Positions 23,527 to 33,445 of a DNA stretch of 64,000 nt are shown one piece after another. Numbering within the stretch: position 1 is the first letter of the stretch; each line of letters starts with the position of its first letter. The notes beneath the pieces were generated by a model that saw nothing but the letters and a program-made list of their open reading frames with translations, was not told the DNA's origin and did no database searches. This DNA comes from Clostridia bacterium (GTDB lineage Bacteria; Bacillota; Clostridia; Oscillospirales; CAG-272), in assembly GCA_017465885.1 (NCBI GenBank), contig JAFTVG010000022.1:85190-149189 (forward strand). The letters run 5' to 3'. Position numbers and translations under genes: made by a program.

Positions 23527-23573
23527 GTAGGCAGACGATCATCGTCACGGTATTTACCCGAAAGGACGAACAA

Positions 23574-24275
23574 ATGAGCAAAAACAAAATCGCCGTACTC
23601 TTTCTTTTTTTACTGCTGTTCACACTGCTTCTCTCCTCCTGCTCCGACAGCCCATCGCCGACCTTATATTCCTATAAAGATGCCGACGGCGGCGTGATCA
23701 TTGAGGCGGTGACGGTGAGAGCAAGAGAACTTTGTATTCCCGAAAGCTATCACGGAAAGCCTGTGGTGGGTATTGCTGACAACGCCTTTTACAGAAGCGA
23801 GGATTTAAGAAAGGTCACCATTCCCTCCAGCGTCAGGAAAATCGGCATCAACGCCTTTGGCGACTGTGAAAAGCTGAACACACTGGTCTTTGAATCTGGC
23901 GGAGAGTGTACCATTCTGGAGGGAGCTTTTTCAGGGTGTGTGCTTTTAAATAAGGTCGAAACGAACGGATCGATCGTTGCGATCGGTGAGCGTGCATTTA
24001 TGAACTGCAAGCGTATCTCTTCCTTTGAGGCAGGAAACGAGCTGACGGAGATCGGATACGATGCCTTTATGGGCTGTGAGCAAATGCTTTTCAAGGCTCC
24101 CGAGGGCAGCTATGCGGCTGAATATGCAGAGGAAAACCATCTCACCACCGATTTTTTTGACACCGATACCTTCTTCTATATCCAAATTTCAGGCGCAGTG
24201 GTCCTTGCCGCAGTTCTTTTGATGCTTTTAAAGCTCTTCTCAAAAAAGAGAAAAAAACATCAAAAAAACACTTGA
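23574..24275 (+). CDS. BspA-type leucine-rich-repeat lipoprotein
   Basis: A 233-residue protein. The signal peptide ends in LLSSC at about residue 23, a likely lipobox. LRR_5 (BspA-like) repeats fill about 45-175, with IADNAFYRSEDLRKVTIPSS and similar units IGINAFGDCEKL and IGERAFMNCKRI. A C-terminal membrane helix (about 195-220) and a very basic tail (KKRKKHQK) follow, so the protein may be anchored at both ends. BspA-type repeats act in host or surface binding. The ATG at 23574 follows AAAGGACG. Confidence 0.8.
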   Translation: MSKNKIAVLFLFLLLFTLLLSSCSDSPSPTLYSYKDADGGVIIEAVTVRARELCIPESYHGKPVVGIADNAFYRSEDLRKVTIPSSVRKIGINAFGDCEKLNTLVFESGGECTILEGAFSGCVLLNKVETNGSIVAIGERAFMNCKRISSFEAGNELTEIGYDAFMGCEQMLFKAPEGSYAAEYAEENHLTTDFFDTDTFFYIQISGAVVLAAVLLMLLKLFSKKRKKHQKNT

Positions 24276-24300
24276 TTTTCTAATTGAAAAAAGGTATAAT
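24272..24300 (+). promoter_or_regulatory. Promoter of the small membrane protein gene
   Basis: TTGATT (24272-24277), 17-base spacer, TATAAT (24295-24300). The -35 overlaps the stop codon of the leucine-rich-repeat gene. Confidence 0.75.
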
Positions 24301-24358
24301 ACTTTTGTTTGGGTCTTATCGACCTTCTATATTTTTTAAATTGAAAGGATACGCAATT

Positions 24359-24982
24359 ATGGCAAAGAAAATCGTAAGCGCAGCAGGCAGATTCTCCAAC
24401 TCCACCTCCAGTGGCTCTGACGACAGCTTCAAGGCAAAAAACATCGGTGACTATACCGTTGCAAAAAAGGTTGAAGGCAAGTACCGTATGGCAAGAATCC
24501 TTTACATCGTTGGATTCTTCGCAGTGATCATTTTGGTCATCGCACTCTTCGGTGTGATCATTCCCGGCGGCTACGGCGTTATGGCAGGTCTTGCAATGTC
24601 GGGTCTGGGCGGATGGATGCTTTGGTTCTTCACCCGCAGATACGTGGAGATCGAATACTCCTACGCCATCGAAAACGGTGAGCTGATCTGCACCGAGATC
24701 TATGGCAACAAGTCCGATAAGCTCCTTCTTCGCACCAAGATCTCCAACATCGAAAGAACCGCTCCCTACGAAGAGCCCTACAAGGCTGAGGCAGATGCCT
24801 TTGATATGAAGGACCGCATCTACCTCATCTCCTCTCCCTCCAGCGACCAGATCTACTTCTCTATCTACAAGAAGGAAGACGGCTCCAAGGGCGTGGTATT
24901 CTACGAGGGTAGCACCAAGACCATCGGTGCATTCAAGTACTACAACAGCCAGAACACCGTTGTAAAGGAACTGCGCAGATAA
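24359..24982 (+). CDS. Two-helix membrane protein with soluble C-terminal domain, unknown function
   Basis: A 207-residue protein. A polar N-terminus (about 1-45) precedes two membrane helices (about 48-70 and 74-96), then a soluble domain starting RRYVEIEYSYAIENGEL that alternates strands much like a bacterial PH-type domain. The function is unknown. The ATG at 24359 follows GAAAGGA and a good promoter; the frame is open a little further upstream without a ribosome site. It is followed by a strong bidirectional terminator. Confidence 0.7.
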   Translation: MAKKIVSAAGRFSNSTSSGSDDSFKAKNIGDYTVAKKVEGKYRMARILYIVGFFAVIILVIALFGVIIPGGYGVMAGLAMSGLGGWMLWFFTRRYVEIEYSYAIENGELICTEIYGNKSDKLLLRTKISNIERTAPYEEPYKAEADAFDMKDRIYLISSPSSDQIYFSIYKKEDGSKGVVFYEGSTKTIGAFKYYNSQNTVVKELRR

Positions 24983-24997
24983 TTCGCAAAATACATC

Positions 24998-25031
24998 AAA
25001 AAAAGGTCGTTACAAAGTAACGACCTTTTTT
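24998..25031. terminator. Bidirectional terminator
   Basis: GGTCGTTAC (25005-25013) pairs with GTAACGACC (25017-25025) around AAA, flanked by A7 on one side and T7 on the other. It serves the membrane protein gene (+) and the glycogen operon (-). Confidence 0.92.
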
Positions 25032-25033
25032 GA

Positions 25034-26923
25034 TTATTCTTTAAAATAAAGCAAAGAGTAATTTCCGGGCTGAACCAGAGTATCGCCCAAAACACTCTGT
25101 CCGCTTTCAGCAAAACAGACCACGTCATCCTCATCAAGAACCACCTTGTAGGGCTTATCCGAAAGATTCACCACCACACGCATCCTTTCCCGATCATTAA
25201 AACGATCGAAAACGAAGACACCGTTATCGTGACCAATGCCTTTATAGTAAGCATCCTTCAACATAGGATACTTTTTACGCAAGGACAGGGTTTCCTTGAA
25301 AAATGCAAGGATCTCCCGATCCTCTCTGCCCCATGGATAAGGCTGACGGTTAAAGGGATCGTGATAGCCCTCCATACCGATCTCATCGCCGTAATAGATG
25401 CAGGGCATCCCGGGAAGAGTGGTCAGAAGCAGAACAGCCAGACGCAAAAGGCGCTTTGCGCTCTTGCGCTGCTCCTCTGTCAGGGAGACATGGGCAAGAT
25501 AGTCGTTTGAATGGTCTGCCTCGGGAGAGCCGGCAAGAACCGTTAGGATCCGCTCGGTATCGTGGGTCGATAAAAAATTCATCTGCAGGTCTGAAACAGC
25601 CTTGGGATAGTGACCGTAGAGAATTCTCATTGAATAGTAAAGGAATTCTGCATCACCGTGGTGAAGATAAGCAATGATGGCATTCTTCAGCGGATAATTC
25701 ATCACTGCATTCAGCTGTCCGCCGTTAAAATAATGTCTGCGGTGAGAATAGGCGATCTTGTTGGAAGCATCCTCCCACACCTCACCGTAAATCAGTCCGT
25801 CCTTCCGCACGCTGCTGACCCGATCTCTGATTGCGTCCAGCATTTTATCGGATAATTCGTCGGCAACATCAAGACGCCAACCGAGAATACCCATTTTGCA
25901 GTATTTTTCAATAATACCGCCCTTGCCCGCAATGAAATCAACAAACTGATCGTTGTTTCCGTTGACCTTGGGCAGAATGCTGATTCCCCACCAGCTTTCA
26001 TACTTGTCGGGATAGGAGGTGAAGCAGAACCAGGGATAGTAGGGGGATTCCTTGCTTTGGTAAGCGCCTAAGGTGTTGTGATTGCCGTATTTGTTAAAAT
26101 AGATGCTATCGTCACCCGTATGGTTGAACACACCGTCAAGAATGATCTCAATGCCCGCTTCCTTTGCTTTCTCGATCAGGTTTTTCAGCGCCTCTTCTCC
26201 ACCGAACATACTGTCCACCTTGGAGTAGTCTGCCGTATCGTATTTGTGATTGGAGGAAGCCTCAAAGATCGGGTTGAGATAAAGGACGTTTACGCCCAGT
26301 TCCTTCAGGTAATCCATTTTTTCAGCAACCCCCCAAAGGGTTCCACCGTAAAAATGATTGTTTTTTACAGGCATTCCCGGACCCGCTTGATACTCGGAAA
26401 TGGGCTTATACCAGTCCTTTTCAAGAACTGCCCCTTCCTTCACGGGCGCACCCTTCCCTTTTGCAAAGCGATCGGGAAAGATCTGATAAATGATCCCTCC
26501 GGCATAAGGCGAGGGCTTATTCGTCCCCTCCCTATAGACCGAAAGCTGAAATTTACTGACCTCCTCTCCCGGAACGGCGATCACGAATCCCTCACCGAAT
26601 TCGTTTTGCGCCACCGTAAAGGAAGGCGTATAGAATGCGTAGTAAAAGAGACCGAATGATTGCCCCTCAGGACAGATCTCCTCGGTTTTTAAAGAGAAAA
26701 GAAAGGCTTCACCCTTCTTTTCGCCTTCTATGGAAATCGTGCTGCCGGTATCGTCACAATATAAACGGATCTCGGCAGAGTCTGCGGAATACTCTTCACG
26801 CAGTGTCAGAAGCACGCTCAGCTCCTCGCCGTACTCAAAGGCAGTAAAGAGCTCAGCATGGGAGGTGCGGGAGGCTTTTACGCCTACCCGCACCTTATTT
26901 TGATCGTTTATCGCATAAGCCAT
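25034..26923 (-). CDS. GH13 alpha-amylase family enzyme, neopullulanase/cyclomaltodextrinase-like
   Basis: A 629-residue cytosolic glycoside hydrolase with no signal peptide. An N-terminal beta domain (about 1-130) precedes the catalytic barrel. The four GH13 regions are visible: DGVFNHT, GWRLDVADE with the nucleophile Asp, GEVWE with the acid Glu, and FLSTHDTERI. It is the last gene of the glycogen operon, 27 bases after glgP, so it probably trims or debranches glycogen-derived oligosaccharides. A TTG at 26929 is an alternative start; GAAAGGA lies upstream of both. Confidence 0.88.
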   Translation of the reverse strand: MAYAINDQNKVRVGVKASRTSHAELFTAFEYGEELSVLLTLREEYSADSAEIRLYCDDTGSTISIEGEKKGEAFLFSLKTEEICPEGQSFGLFYYAFYTPSFTVAQNEFGEGFVIAVPGEEVSKFQLSVYREGTNKPSPYAGGIIYQIFPDRFAKGKGAPVKEGAVLEKDWYKPISEYQAGPGMPVKNNHFYGGTLWGVAEKMDYLKELGVNVLYLNPIFEASSNHKYDTADYSKVDSMFGGEEALKNLIEKAKEAGIEIILDGVFNHTGDDSIYFNKYGNHNTLGAYQSKESPYYPWFCFTSYPDKYESWWGISILPKVNGNNDQFVDFIAGKGGIIEKYCKMGILGWRLDVADELSDKMLDAIRDRVSSVRKDGLIYGEVWEDASNKIAYSHRRHYFNGGQLNAVMNYPLKNAIIAYLHHGDAEFLYYSMRILYGHYPKAVSDLQMNFLSTHDTERILTVLAGSPEADHSNDYLAHVSLTEEQRKSAKRLLRLAVLLLTTLPGMPCIYYGDEIGMEGYHDPFNRQPYPWGREDREILAFFKETLSLRKKYPMLKDAYYKGIGHDNGVFVFDRFNDRERMRVVVNLSDKPYKVVLDEDDVVCFAESGQSVLGDTLVQPGNYSLLYFKE

Positions 26924-26950
26924 ATGCAAAACGGTCCTTTCGTTTTGTCC

Positions 26951-29371
26951 TTACTTAACAGGTTTCATATGCCAGATGTTCTCTGCATATTCGGCAATAC
27001 TTCTGTCAGCCGCAAAGAAGCCTGCTCCTGCAATGTTCTCAAGAGACATCTTGTTCCACTTTTCTCTGTTGGGATAGTCCTTGATCGCTTTTTCGTGTAC
27101 GAAGCAGTAGTCGTCAAAATCGGCAAGACACATATAGGGGTCGGCAATGCCCTGAGTCATCAGCAGGTAGTTGACCAGATGCTGGAAGGACTTGCCGTTG
27201 AAGCCCTCACCGAGACGGAAGATGGTGCGACGCAAAGCAACGCTGTTGTTGTAGTAGTCGGAAGCATAGTAGCCCTTTCTCCACAGCTCGTCTACCTCCT
27301 CGGTTCTCAAACCAAAGATGTAGATGTTGTCTTCGCCCACAGCCTGTGCCATCTCTACGTTTGCACCGTCAAGAGTACCCATAGTCAGCGCGCCGTTGAT
27401 CATCAGCTTCATATTACCGGTACCGCTGGCTTCCTTGCCTGCCAGAGAGATCTGTTCACTGATCTCTGCGGAGGGGATGAGCACCTCTGCAACCGATACG
27501 TTATAGTCCTCAACGAAGACCACCTTCAGCTTTTCTGCAATCTTGGGATTCTTTTCGATATCCTTGCTCAGATTCCAGATCAGGTTGATGATCTGCTTTG
27601 CCATATAGTATCCGGGAGCCGCCTTTGCACCGAAAATGAAGGTCTGGGGCTGCATATCCAGATCGGGATTTTCAATCAGCTGATCGTAGAGATAGATGAT
27701 GCGCAGAGTGTTGAGAAGCTGTCTCTTATACTCGTGCATTCTCTTGATCTGCACGTCGAAGAGCGAATCAGGGTCAATGGAGGTGCCCTGCTTCTTTAAG
27801 CAGTACTCTGCAAAGCGCACCTTGTTTTCCTTCTTGACTCTGTCAAGAGCTTCAAGAACTGCCTTGTCTTCCTTGAACTCGCGGAGTCTTAAAAGCTCCT
27901 CGGGCTTTTTTCTGTAGTCGGGACCGATGGTATCGTCAAGCAGCTTTGCCAGTCCGGGGTTGGAGTAGCACAGCCATCTTCTGTGGGCAATACCGTTGGT
28001 CACGTTGGTAAACTTTTCGGGGGTGTACTTATAGAAATCTCTGAAGACGGTCTTGGTCAGAATGTCGGAGTGAAGTGCCGACACGCCGTTGACAGTGTGA
28101 GAGCCCAGCACCGACAGGTTCGCCATACGAACCGAGCGGTTGCAGATGATGGACATTCTGGCAATGCGATCCCAGTCGCCGGGATATGCCTTCCACAGAT
28201 CCGCACAGAAGCGACGGTTGATCTCGCAGATGATAGCGTGGATTCTGGGCAGACGAAGAGCAAAGAGATCCTCGTTCCAGCACTCCAGTGCCTCGGGCAG
28301 AACGGTGTGGTTGGTGTAGGTCACGCACTTGGTCACGATCTCCCACGCATCCTCCCAATTATAGGAATAGGTATCGATCAGGATACGCATCAGCTCGGGA
28401 ATAACAATGGCGGGGTGAGTGTCGTTGATGTGGAGAGCCACCTTGTCAGCAAAGTTGACAAGAGTACCGTAACGGCGCAGGTGATCGGCAATAATGGTCT
28501 GCAGAGATGCGGACACCAGGAAATACTGCTGAGTCAGACGGAGCAGCTTACCCTCGGTGTGATTATCGGCAGGATAGAGTACCTTGGAAATGACTTCCGC
28601 ATTGGAGGTCTCCTGAATCGCTTTCACGTATTCGCCCTGGGAAAACAGTCCCATATTGAAGGGCTTGGTATCCTTTGCCTTGAACAGTCTTAAGGTGTTG
28701 ACAGCCTTGCTATCGTAACCGGAAATGGGCAGATCGTAAGGGATCGCCTGAACCTCTTCATACTCGGTATGAACGATGTCCAAATGGTCGCCCCTCCACT
28801 CCTCTCTGATTTTACCGCCGAAACGAACGGTAACCGCCTTATCGGTTCTGGGAATGAGAGAGGCGTTTGCGGAGGGTAGCCACACGTCGGGCAGCTCCAC
28901 CTGATCGCCGTCGATGATTCTCTGCTTAAACATACCGTAATCATAGAGAATCGAGCAACCGGTTGCAGAATAATCCCCGGTGGTCAATGCATCCATAAAG
29001 CATGCGGCAAGTCTGCCAAGACCGCCGTTGCCAAGACCCGGATCGGCTTCCAGGGTACAAACGTCGTCAAATTCAAATCCGCGCTCAGAAAGAATCGCCT
29101 TGATCTCCTCCTCAATGCCCAGATTCATAACGTTGTTCTTCAACTGTCTGCCGATGAGAAATTCAATGCAGAGGTAGTAGACTCTCTTGGACTGTTGTTT
29201 TTTAATCTCTTTTTTGAACTGAGCTCTTTTGCCCGAGAGAATGTCCTTTACAACGAGCTGAAGGGCGCCGTAATACTGTTCCTTGTTGGCGTCAGCTATG
29301 GAAACGTTATAATATCTTGCGAGCTTGCCTTCAATGGCGCTCTTCAGTTCGGTAAGTGTTTGCGTATTCAT
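26951..29371 (-). CDS. glgP: Glycogen/maltodextrin phosphorylase
   Basis: An 806-residue GT35 enzyme releasing glucose-1-phosphate from alpha-1,4-glucans. The PLP-lysine motif EASGTGNMKLMINGALT is present near residue 650, and the N-terminal signature GLGNGGLGRLAACFMD near 120. Length is normal for the family. It lies between glgA and the GH13 gene, so synthesis and breakdown enzymes are on one transcript. GGATGG before the ATG is the likely ribosome site. Confidence 0.96.
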   Translation of the reverse strand: MNTQTLTELKSAIEGKLARYYNVSIADANKEQYYGALQLVVKDILSGKRAQFKKEIKKQQSKRVYYLCIEFLIGRQLKNNVMNLGIEEEIKAILSERGFEFDDVCTLEADPGLGNGGLGRLAACFMDALTTGDYSATGCSILYDYGMFKQRIIDGDQVELPDVWLPSANASLIPRTDKAVTVRFGGKIREEWRGDHLDIVHTEYEEVQAIPYDLPISGYDSKAVNTLRLFKAKDTKPFNMGLFSQGEYVKAIQETSNAEVISKVLYPADNHTEGKLLRLTQQYFLVSASLQTIIADHLRRYGTLVNFADKVALHINDTHPAIVIPELMRILIDTYSYNWEDAWEIVTKCVTYTNHTVLPEALECWNEDLFALRLPRIHAIICEINRRFCADLWKAYPGDWDRIARMSIICNRSVRMANLSVLGSHTVNGVSALHSDILTKTVFRDFYKYTPEKFTNVTNGIAHRRWLCYSNPGLAKLLDDTIGPDYRKKPEELLRLREFKEDKAVLEALDRVKKENKVRFAEYCLKKQGTSIDPDSLFDVQIKRMHEYKRQLLNTLRIIYLYDQLIENPDLDMQPQTFIFGAKAAPGYYMAKQIINLIWNLSKDIEKNPKIAEKLKVVFVEDYNVSVAEVLIPSAEISEQISLAGKEASGTGNMKLMINGALTMGTLDGANVEMAQAVGEDNIYIFGLRTEEVDELWRKGYYASDYYNNSVALRRTIFRLGEGFNGKSFQHLVNYLLMTQGIADPYMCLADFDDYCFVHEKAIKDYPNREKWNKMSLENIAGAGFFAADRSIAEYAENIWHMKPVK

Positions 29372-29403
29372 GTCTTTGTTAATCCATCCTTAGTATTTAC
29401 TGC

Positions 29404-30819
29404 TCACAGAGAGCTGTACATTTTAATATATTCAAGTGCAGAACGATGCCAGGAGAAGTCGCTGGTCATCGCATTCACGCACAGCTGGTTCCAATTCTCT
29501 CTGTCGTAGTAAAGCTCCAGCGTACGGTCAAGGGCATTGAGCATATCATATGCATCGTAGCTCTTGAAGGTCACGCCGTTCCCCCTTCCGGAGGTGGGGT
29601 CATATGCCTTGATCGTGTCGTAAAGTCCACCGACCTCTCTGACCACGGGAACGGTACCGAAGCGGCAAGCCATCATCTGTGCAAGTCCGCAGGGTTCGCT
29701 CTTCGAGGGCATCAGGAAGATGTCCGCTCCGGCATACACCTTCTTTGCGAAGGTCTTGTTGTACGCCAGAATCACGCCGCACTTATGGGGATACTTCTTT
29801 GCGATCCAGCTGAAGAAGTTTTCAAGCTCGCTTTCGCCAGTGCCAAGCAGAACGAACTGAACGTCGCGCTGTAACAGCTCCTCCAGCACATAGCGCACCA
29901 GGTCAAAGCCCTTATGTGCGGCAAGTCTGGAGATCATTGCGATCAAAGGAACCTCAGGTGCCTCGGGCAGACCGAAAAGCCGCTGAACCTCTGCCTTGCA
30001 CTCTGCCTTGCCGGACAGATCCTCGCAGCTGAAGGCAGAAGCGATCTCGGGGCTGTTGGTGGGATCAAAGAGCGAATAGTCGATACCGTTGACGATACCG
30101 CTGAGCTTGTGGGAGCAGGATCTGACGGCGTGATGCAGACCGCTGGCGAAGTATTCGCCCTTGATCTCCTCAGAATACTGCTGAGAAACGGTGGTCACGT
30201 GGTTTGCACAGATCATCGCGCCCTTGGTCAGGTTCAGACAGCCGTTATAGGTCAGATCGTCCTTTGCCTCCTGCCCTAACTCAAACACATCACTGAGAAT
30301 ATCGGTGCCATAAATGCCCTGGTAGTCGATATTGTGAATGGTATACACCGTCTTGGTGTTGGGGAAACGGTACTTGTGCTTCTGATAGATGACGCACAGC
30401 GCCGACTGCCAGTCATTGGCGTGCAGAATGTCAGGCACAAAGTCGATACGGGTAACCATATCCATCACTGCCTTGCAGAAATATGCATAACGCTCGCCGT
30501 CGTCATAGTTGCCGTACAGTGCGTTTCTCTTGAAGTAGAACTCGTTGTCGATGAAATAGTAGGTCACGCCCTTTTCTTTCAGAGCGTAAACGCCGCAATA
30601 CTGGCGTCTCCAGGAAAGATTGATGACAAACTCGTCAACTCTCTCCATTTTCTCACGGTACTCGCTCTTCACGGTGCTGTAAAGAGGAATCACCACTCTC
30701 ACATCGGCGTCAGGATCCGCCTGGGCAATAGCTGCGGGTAAGGAGCCCATAACGTCTCCAAGACCGCCGGTGCCTGCGTAAGGATTGGCTTCCGATGCTA
30801 CAAACAGAATTTTCTTCAT
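29404..30819 (-). CDS. glgA: Glycogen synthase
   Basis: A 471-residue GT5 enzyme that extends alpha-1,4-glucan from ADP-glucose. It has the N-terminal glycine loop EANPYAGTGGLGDVMGSLP, the GIVNGIDYSLFDP region and C-terminal FLMPSKSEPCGLAQMMACRFGT (cited from FLMPSKSEP to CRFGT). The lysine of the usual KTGGL loop is replaced (AGTGGL), a variant I believe is shared by other clostridial GlgA but cannot check here. It is third in the glg operon. Confidence 0.94.
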   Translation of the reverse strand: MKKILFVASEANPYAGTGGLGDVMGSLPAAIAQADPDADVRVVIPLYSTVKSEYREKMERVDEFVINLSWRRQYCGVYALKEKGVTYYFIDNEFYFKRNALYGNYDDGERYAYFCKAVMDMVTRIDFVPDILHANDWQSALCVIYQKHKYRFPNTKTVYTIHNIDYQGIYGTDILSDVFELGQEAKDDLTYNGCLNLTKGAMICANHVTTVSQQYSEEIKGEYFASGLHHAVRSCSHKLSGIVNGIDYSLFDPTNSPEIASAFSCEDLSGKAECKAEVQRLFGLPEAPEVPLIAMISRLAAHKGFDLVRYVLEELLQRDVQFVLLGTGESELENFFSWIAKKYPHKCGVILAYNKTFAKKVYAGADIFLMPSKSEPCGLAQMMACRFGTVPVVREVGGLYDTIKAYDPTSGRGNGVTFKSYDAYDMLNALDRTLELYYDRENWNQLCVNAMTSDFSWHRSALEYIKMYSSL

Positions 30820-30834
30820 AGCTCACCTTGTATT

Positions 30835-30865
30835 ACCGACCCCAACCGTAACGGCCAGGGTCGGT
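30835..30865. other. Intercistronic hairpin between glgD and glgA
   Basis: ACCGACCC (30835-30842) pairs with GGGTCGGT (30858-30865), with a smaller CCGT/ACGG stem inside. There is no T run after it on the minus strand, so it is more likely an mRNA-processing or stabilising element than a terminator. Confidence 0.55.
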
Positions 30866-30885
30866 GTCCTTTCAGATAAAAATAT

Positions 30886-32019
30886 TTAGATCATCTTTCC
30901 CTTTTCGATACAGAAAGGCATGCTCTCGCTACCCGAAAGTGTTCTGTAGTCTCTGATGACCACGTTCTTGTCGGTCACGACGCAGTTCAGGTTGACGCTG
31001 TTGCCCGTGTAGGTATCCTGGAAAAGGATCGAGTTTTTAATAACGGTATTCTTACCCACCTTCACGCCTCTGAAGAGGATGGAGTTTTCAACGGTACCCT
31101 CGATCACGCATCCGTCTGCAATCAGAGAATTCTTGACCTTGGCATCGTCGCTGTACTTGGTGGGCGTGGAGTTTCTGACCTTGGTAATGATGGGATGGTT
31201 CTTCACGCTGAAGATGGAGTTTCTCTCTCCGCTGTCACCAAGCAGGCTCATAGAGCATGCGAAATAGTCCTGAAGAGAGCTGAAGTTTGCATAGAATCCG
31301 TCGTAACGATAGATCATATACTTTGCAAATGCGGCGTTGCGTGCAAGGAAGTCTCTGGACATACTGGTCAGGTTTCTTGCCATTGCATCGTGTACCATCA
31401 CCTGCAGATATCTTCTGGATACCACCCAGATATTGATGTTCACGTCGTGCTCACCGGTGATACGGGAGGGACGGATGAGCGCCTCAGTGATTCTGCCGTC
31501 CTCGTCGGACTCTACGATCACAGAACGAGCCGCCTTTTCGGGGGTCACGTCCATCTTCTTTACAGCTACGGTGATATCCGCGCCCGTTCTTTCGTGCTGT
31601 GCGATCATATCGCTGATATTGATATTGCAGATACCGTCGCAGTCGGAAAGAACCACGTAGTCACTGGTCATATTGAAGATGGTGTTGGTAATGCTCTTCA
31701 AAGCCTCCATACGGGAATTGAAGCGGGCAATACCGGTGCCTGCAAATGCACTCATATAAGGGGTCATCACCTTCAGACCGCCGGAACGGCGGGCAAGGTC
31801 CCAGTCTTTACCCGAACCAACGTGGTCAAGCAGCGACTGATAGTTTCTGGTGGTCACAACGTAAACGCTGTTGATGCCCGAGTTCACCATATTGGAAAGG
31901 GGGAAGTCAATGAGGCGGTAACGGCACGCAAAGGGGAGCGAAGCCATCGTACGCACCTTGGTCAGTTCGGGGATCGCATCATCATGAAGATTAGAGAAAA
32001 TAATTCCTTCGGTCATCAT
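30886..32019 (-). CDS. glgD: Glucose-1-phosphate adenylyltransferase regulatory subunit GlgD
   Basis: A 377-residue homologue of GlgC that lacks the catalytic GGxGxRL loop; the matching region reads SNLHDDAIPELTKVRTMASL. In Firmicutes GlgD pairs with GlgC and raises its activity. It keeps the sugar-nucleotide fold (RLIDFPLSNMVNSGI) and a left-handed beta-helix C-terminus. It starts 11 bases after glgC ends. Confidence 0.94.
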   Translation of the reverse strand: MMTEGIIFSNLHDDAIPELTKVRTMASLPFACRYRLIDFPLSNMVNSGINSVYVVTTRNYQSLLDHVGSGKDWDLARRSGGLKVMTPYMSAFAGTGIARFNSRMEALKSITNTIFNMTSDYVVLSDCDGICNINISDMIAQHERTGADITVAVKKMDVTPEKAARSVIVESDEDGRITEALIRPSRITGEHDVNINIWVVSRRYLQVMVHDAMARNLTSMSRDFLARNAAFAKYMIYRYDGFYANFSSLQDYFACSMSLLGDSGERNSIFSVKNHPIITKVRNSTPTKYSDDAKVKNSLIADGCVIEGTVENSILFRGVKVGKNTVIKNSILFQDTYTGNSVNLNCVVTDKNVVIRDYRTLSGSESMPFCIEKGKMI

Positions 32020-32030
32020 TCTTTACCTCC

Positions 32031-33227
32031 TTAGTTGTTTTCCGCACCGGGGTAGATCATCGCGCCGTCTTCAACGGTCTTGCCGTCGCCGATCTCGATC
32101 TCGGCACCGACGACTGCGATCTTTACACCCTCTGCTCTGTCCTTGCCTACAACTGCATTCTTGCCAACCACCACGTCGTGGTCAAGCATAGAGTAGCTTA
32201 CAACAGCCCCCTCCATGATCTTACTGTCGGAGAAGACTACGCTGTCCTTCACCACAGCACCGGGTGCAACGTATACGCCCGAGAAGAGGATAGAATTGAT
32301 CACCTCACCGTAGATCTCACATCCCTCGGTAACAAGAGAGTTGGTGATCTTCGCCTCGTCGCCCACGTACTGAGGCTGACGTGCGCCGCTTCTGGAGTAG
32401 ACCTTGTGACGGCGGTCGTGGAGATTGAACACAGGCTCTTCACCGATCAGATCCATATTTGCTTCCCAAAGACTGTCGATGGTACCAACGTCCTTCCAAT
32501 AGCCCTCAAAGCGGTAAGCAAACATTCTTGCGCCCGAATTGAGCATTGCGGGAATGATGTTCTTACCGAAGTCGTTGTCAGAATCCTTATCTGCAGCATC
32601 TGCGATCAGGAACTTTTCAAGCATATCCTTGTTGAAAATGTAGATGCCCATAGAAGCCTTGGTGGACTTGGGATTCTTGGGCTTTTCCGCAAACTCGGTG
32701 ATGCGCTCGGTCTCATCGGTATACATGATACCGAAACGGGAGGCCTCAGACAGAGGAACGTCGATCACTGCGATGGTGCAGTCTGCATTGTTCTTCTTGT
32801 GATAGTCGAGCATCTGTGCATAGTCCATATTGTAAATATGGTCACCTGAAAGGATCAGCACGTAATCGGGATCGTACCGATTGATGAAGTTCAGGTTCTG
32901 ATAAATTGCGTTTGCAGTACCCTTATACCAGTCCTGCACATCCTTTGCCTGGTAAGGGGGAAGAACCATTACACCGCCGGAGGCTCTGTCAAGATCCCAG
33001 GGCTGACCGTTACCGATATACTCGTTGAGTACCAAGGGCTGGTACTGGGTCAAAACGCCCACCGTATCGATTCCCGAGTTGACGCAGTTGGAAAGCGGGA
33101 AGTCGATGATCCGATACTTGCCCCCGAAGGGCACCGCAGGTTTGGCGGTAGTCTCCGTGAGAGCATAGAGTCTGCTTCCCTGCCCACCTGCCAGCAACAT
33201 TGCTACGCATTCCTTTTTGTTAAACAT
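32031..33227 (-). CDS. glgC: Glucose-1-phosphate adenylyltransferase GlgC
   Basis: A 398-residue enzyme making ADP-glucose, the committed step of glycogen synthesis. The catalytic loop [14 protein letters not shown] is at about 10-23, with [19 protein letters not shown] and the DHIYNMDY site following. A C-terminal beta-helix is present. The ATG at 33227 is set by AAGGAGG eight bases upstream; the frame continues to 33275 without support. First gene of the glgC-D-A-P-GH13 operon. Confidence 0.95.
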   Translation of the reverse strand: MFNKKECVAMLLAGGQGSRLYALTETTAKPAVPFGGKYRIIDFPLSNCVNSGIDTVGVLTQYQPLVLNEYIGNGQPWDLDRASGGVMVLPPYQAKDVQDWYKGTANAIYQNLNFINRYDPDYVLILSGDHIYNMDYAQMLDYHKKNNADCTIAVIDVPLSEASRFGIMYTDETERITEFAEKPKNPKSTKASMGIYIFNKDMLEKFLIADAADKDSDNDFGKNIIPAMLNSGARMFAYRFEGYWKDVGTIDSLWEANMDLIGEEPVFNLHDRRHKVYSRSGARQPQYVGDEAKITNSLVTEGCEIYGEVINSILFSGVYVAPGAVVKDSVVFSDSKIMEGAVVSYSMLDHDVVVGKNAVVGKDRAEGVKIAVVGAEIEIGDGKTVEDGAMIYPGAENN

Positions 33228-33287
33228 GTTTGTCCTCCTTTGAGATGATGCCGCCATGAAGCTCACAACGGTCATAATAGAATTAAA

Positions 33288-33305
33288 ATTGTATCAATTT
33301 ACAAT
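33288..33305. promoter_or_regulatory. Inverted repeat in the glgC leader
   Basis: ATTGTA (33288-33293), six bases, TACAAT (33300-33305). It lies in the leader between the glgC promoter and start codon and partly overlaps the next palindrome. It is AT-rich, so chance is possible. Confidence 0.35.
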
Positions 33306-33319
33306 AGAACGATTCTATT
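33303..33319. promoter_or_regulatory. Palindrome at the glgC transcription start, putative operator
   Basis: AATAGAA-CGA-TTCTATT, a perfect inverted repeat with 7-bp arms. It starts about seven bases after the -10 element, so a bound protein would cover the transcription start of the glycogen operon. The regulator is unknown. Confidence 0.55.
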
Positions 33320-33325
33320 CAATTT

Positions 33326-33354
33326 AGTATACACCAAATTTACACTTTTTTCAA
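33326..33354 (-). promoter_or_regulatory. Promoter of the glycogen operon
   Basis: Minus strand: TTGAAA (33354-33349), 17-base spacer, TATACT (33331-33326). The leader to the glgC ATG is about 90 bases. The AT-rich stretch 33355-33445 shows nothing else. Confidence 0.8.
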
Positions 33355-33445
33355 GTGTTTTACAAAAAAATAAGGAAAATTCACAACAATTTCTTCACTT
33401 TTTTTACAAAAAAACATACGAAACGAATGCTCAGTGGCTCAATGA

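Noticed and set aside
26858..27799. A 313-codon plus-strand frame opposite glgP
   Set aside because: Shadow of glgP, which has full-length family motifs; the frame also crosses the intergenic gap and two gene ends.
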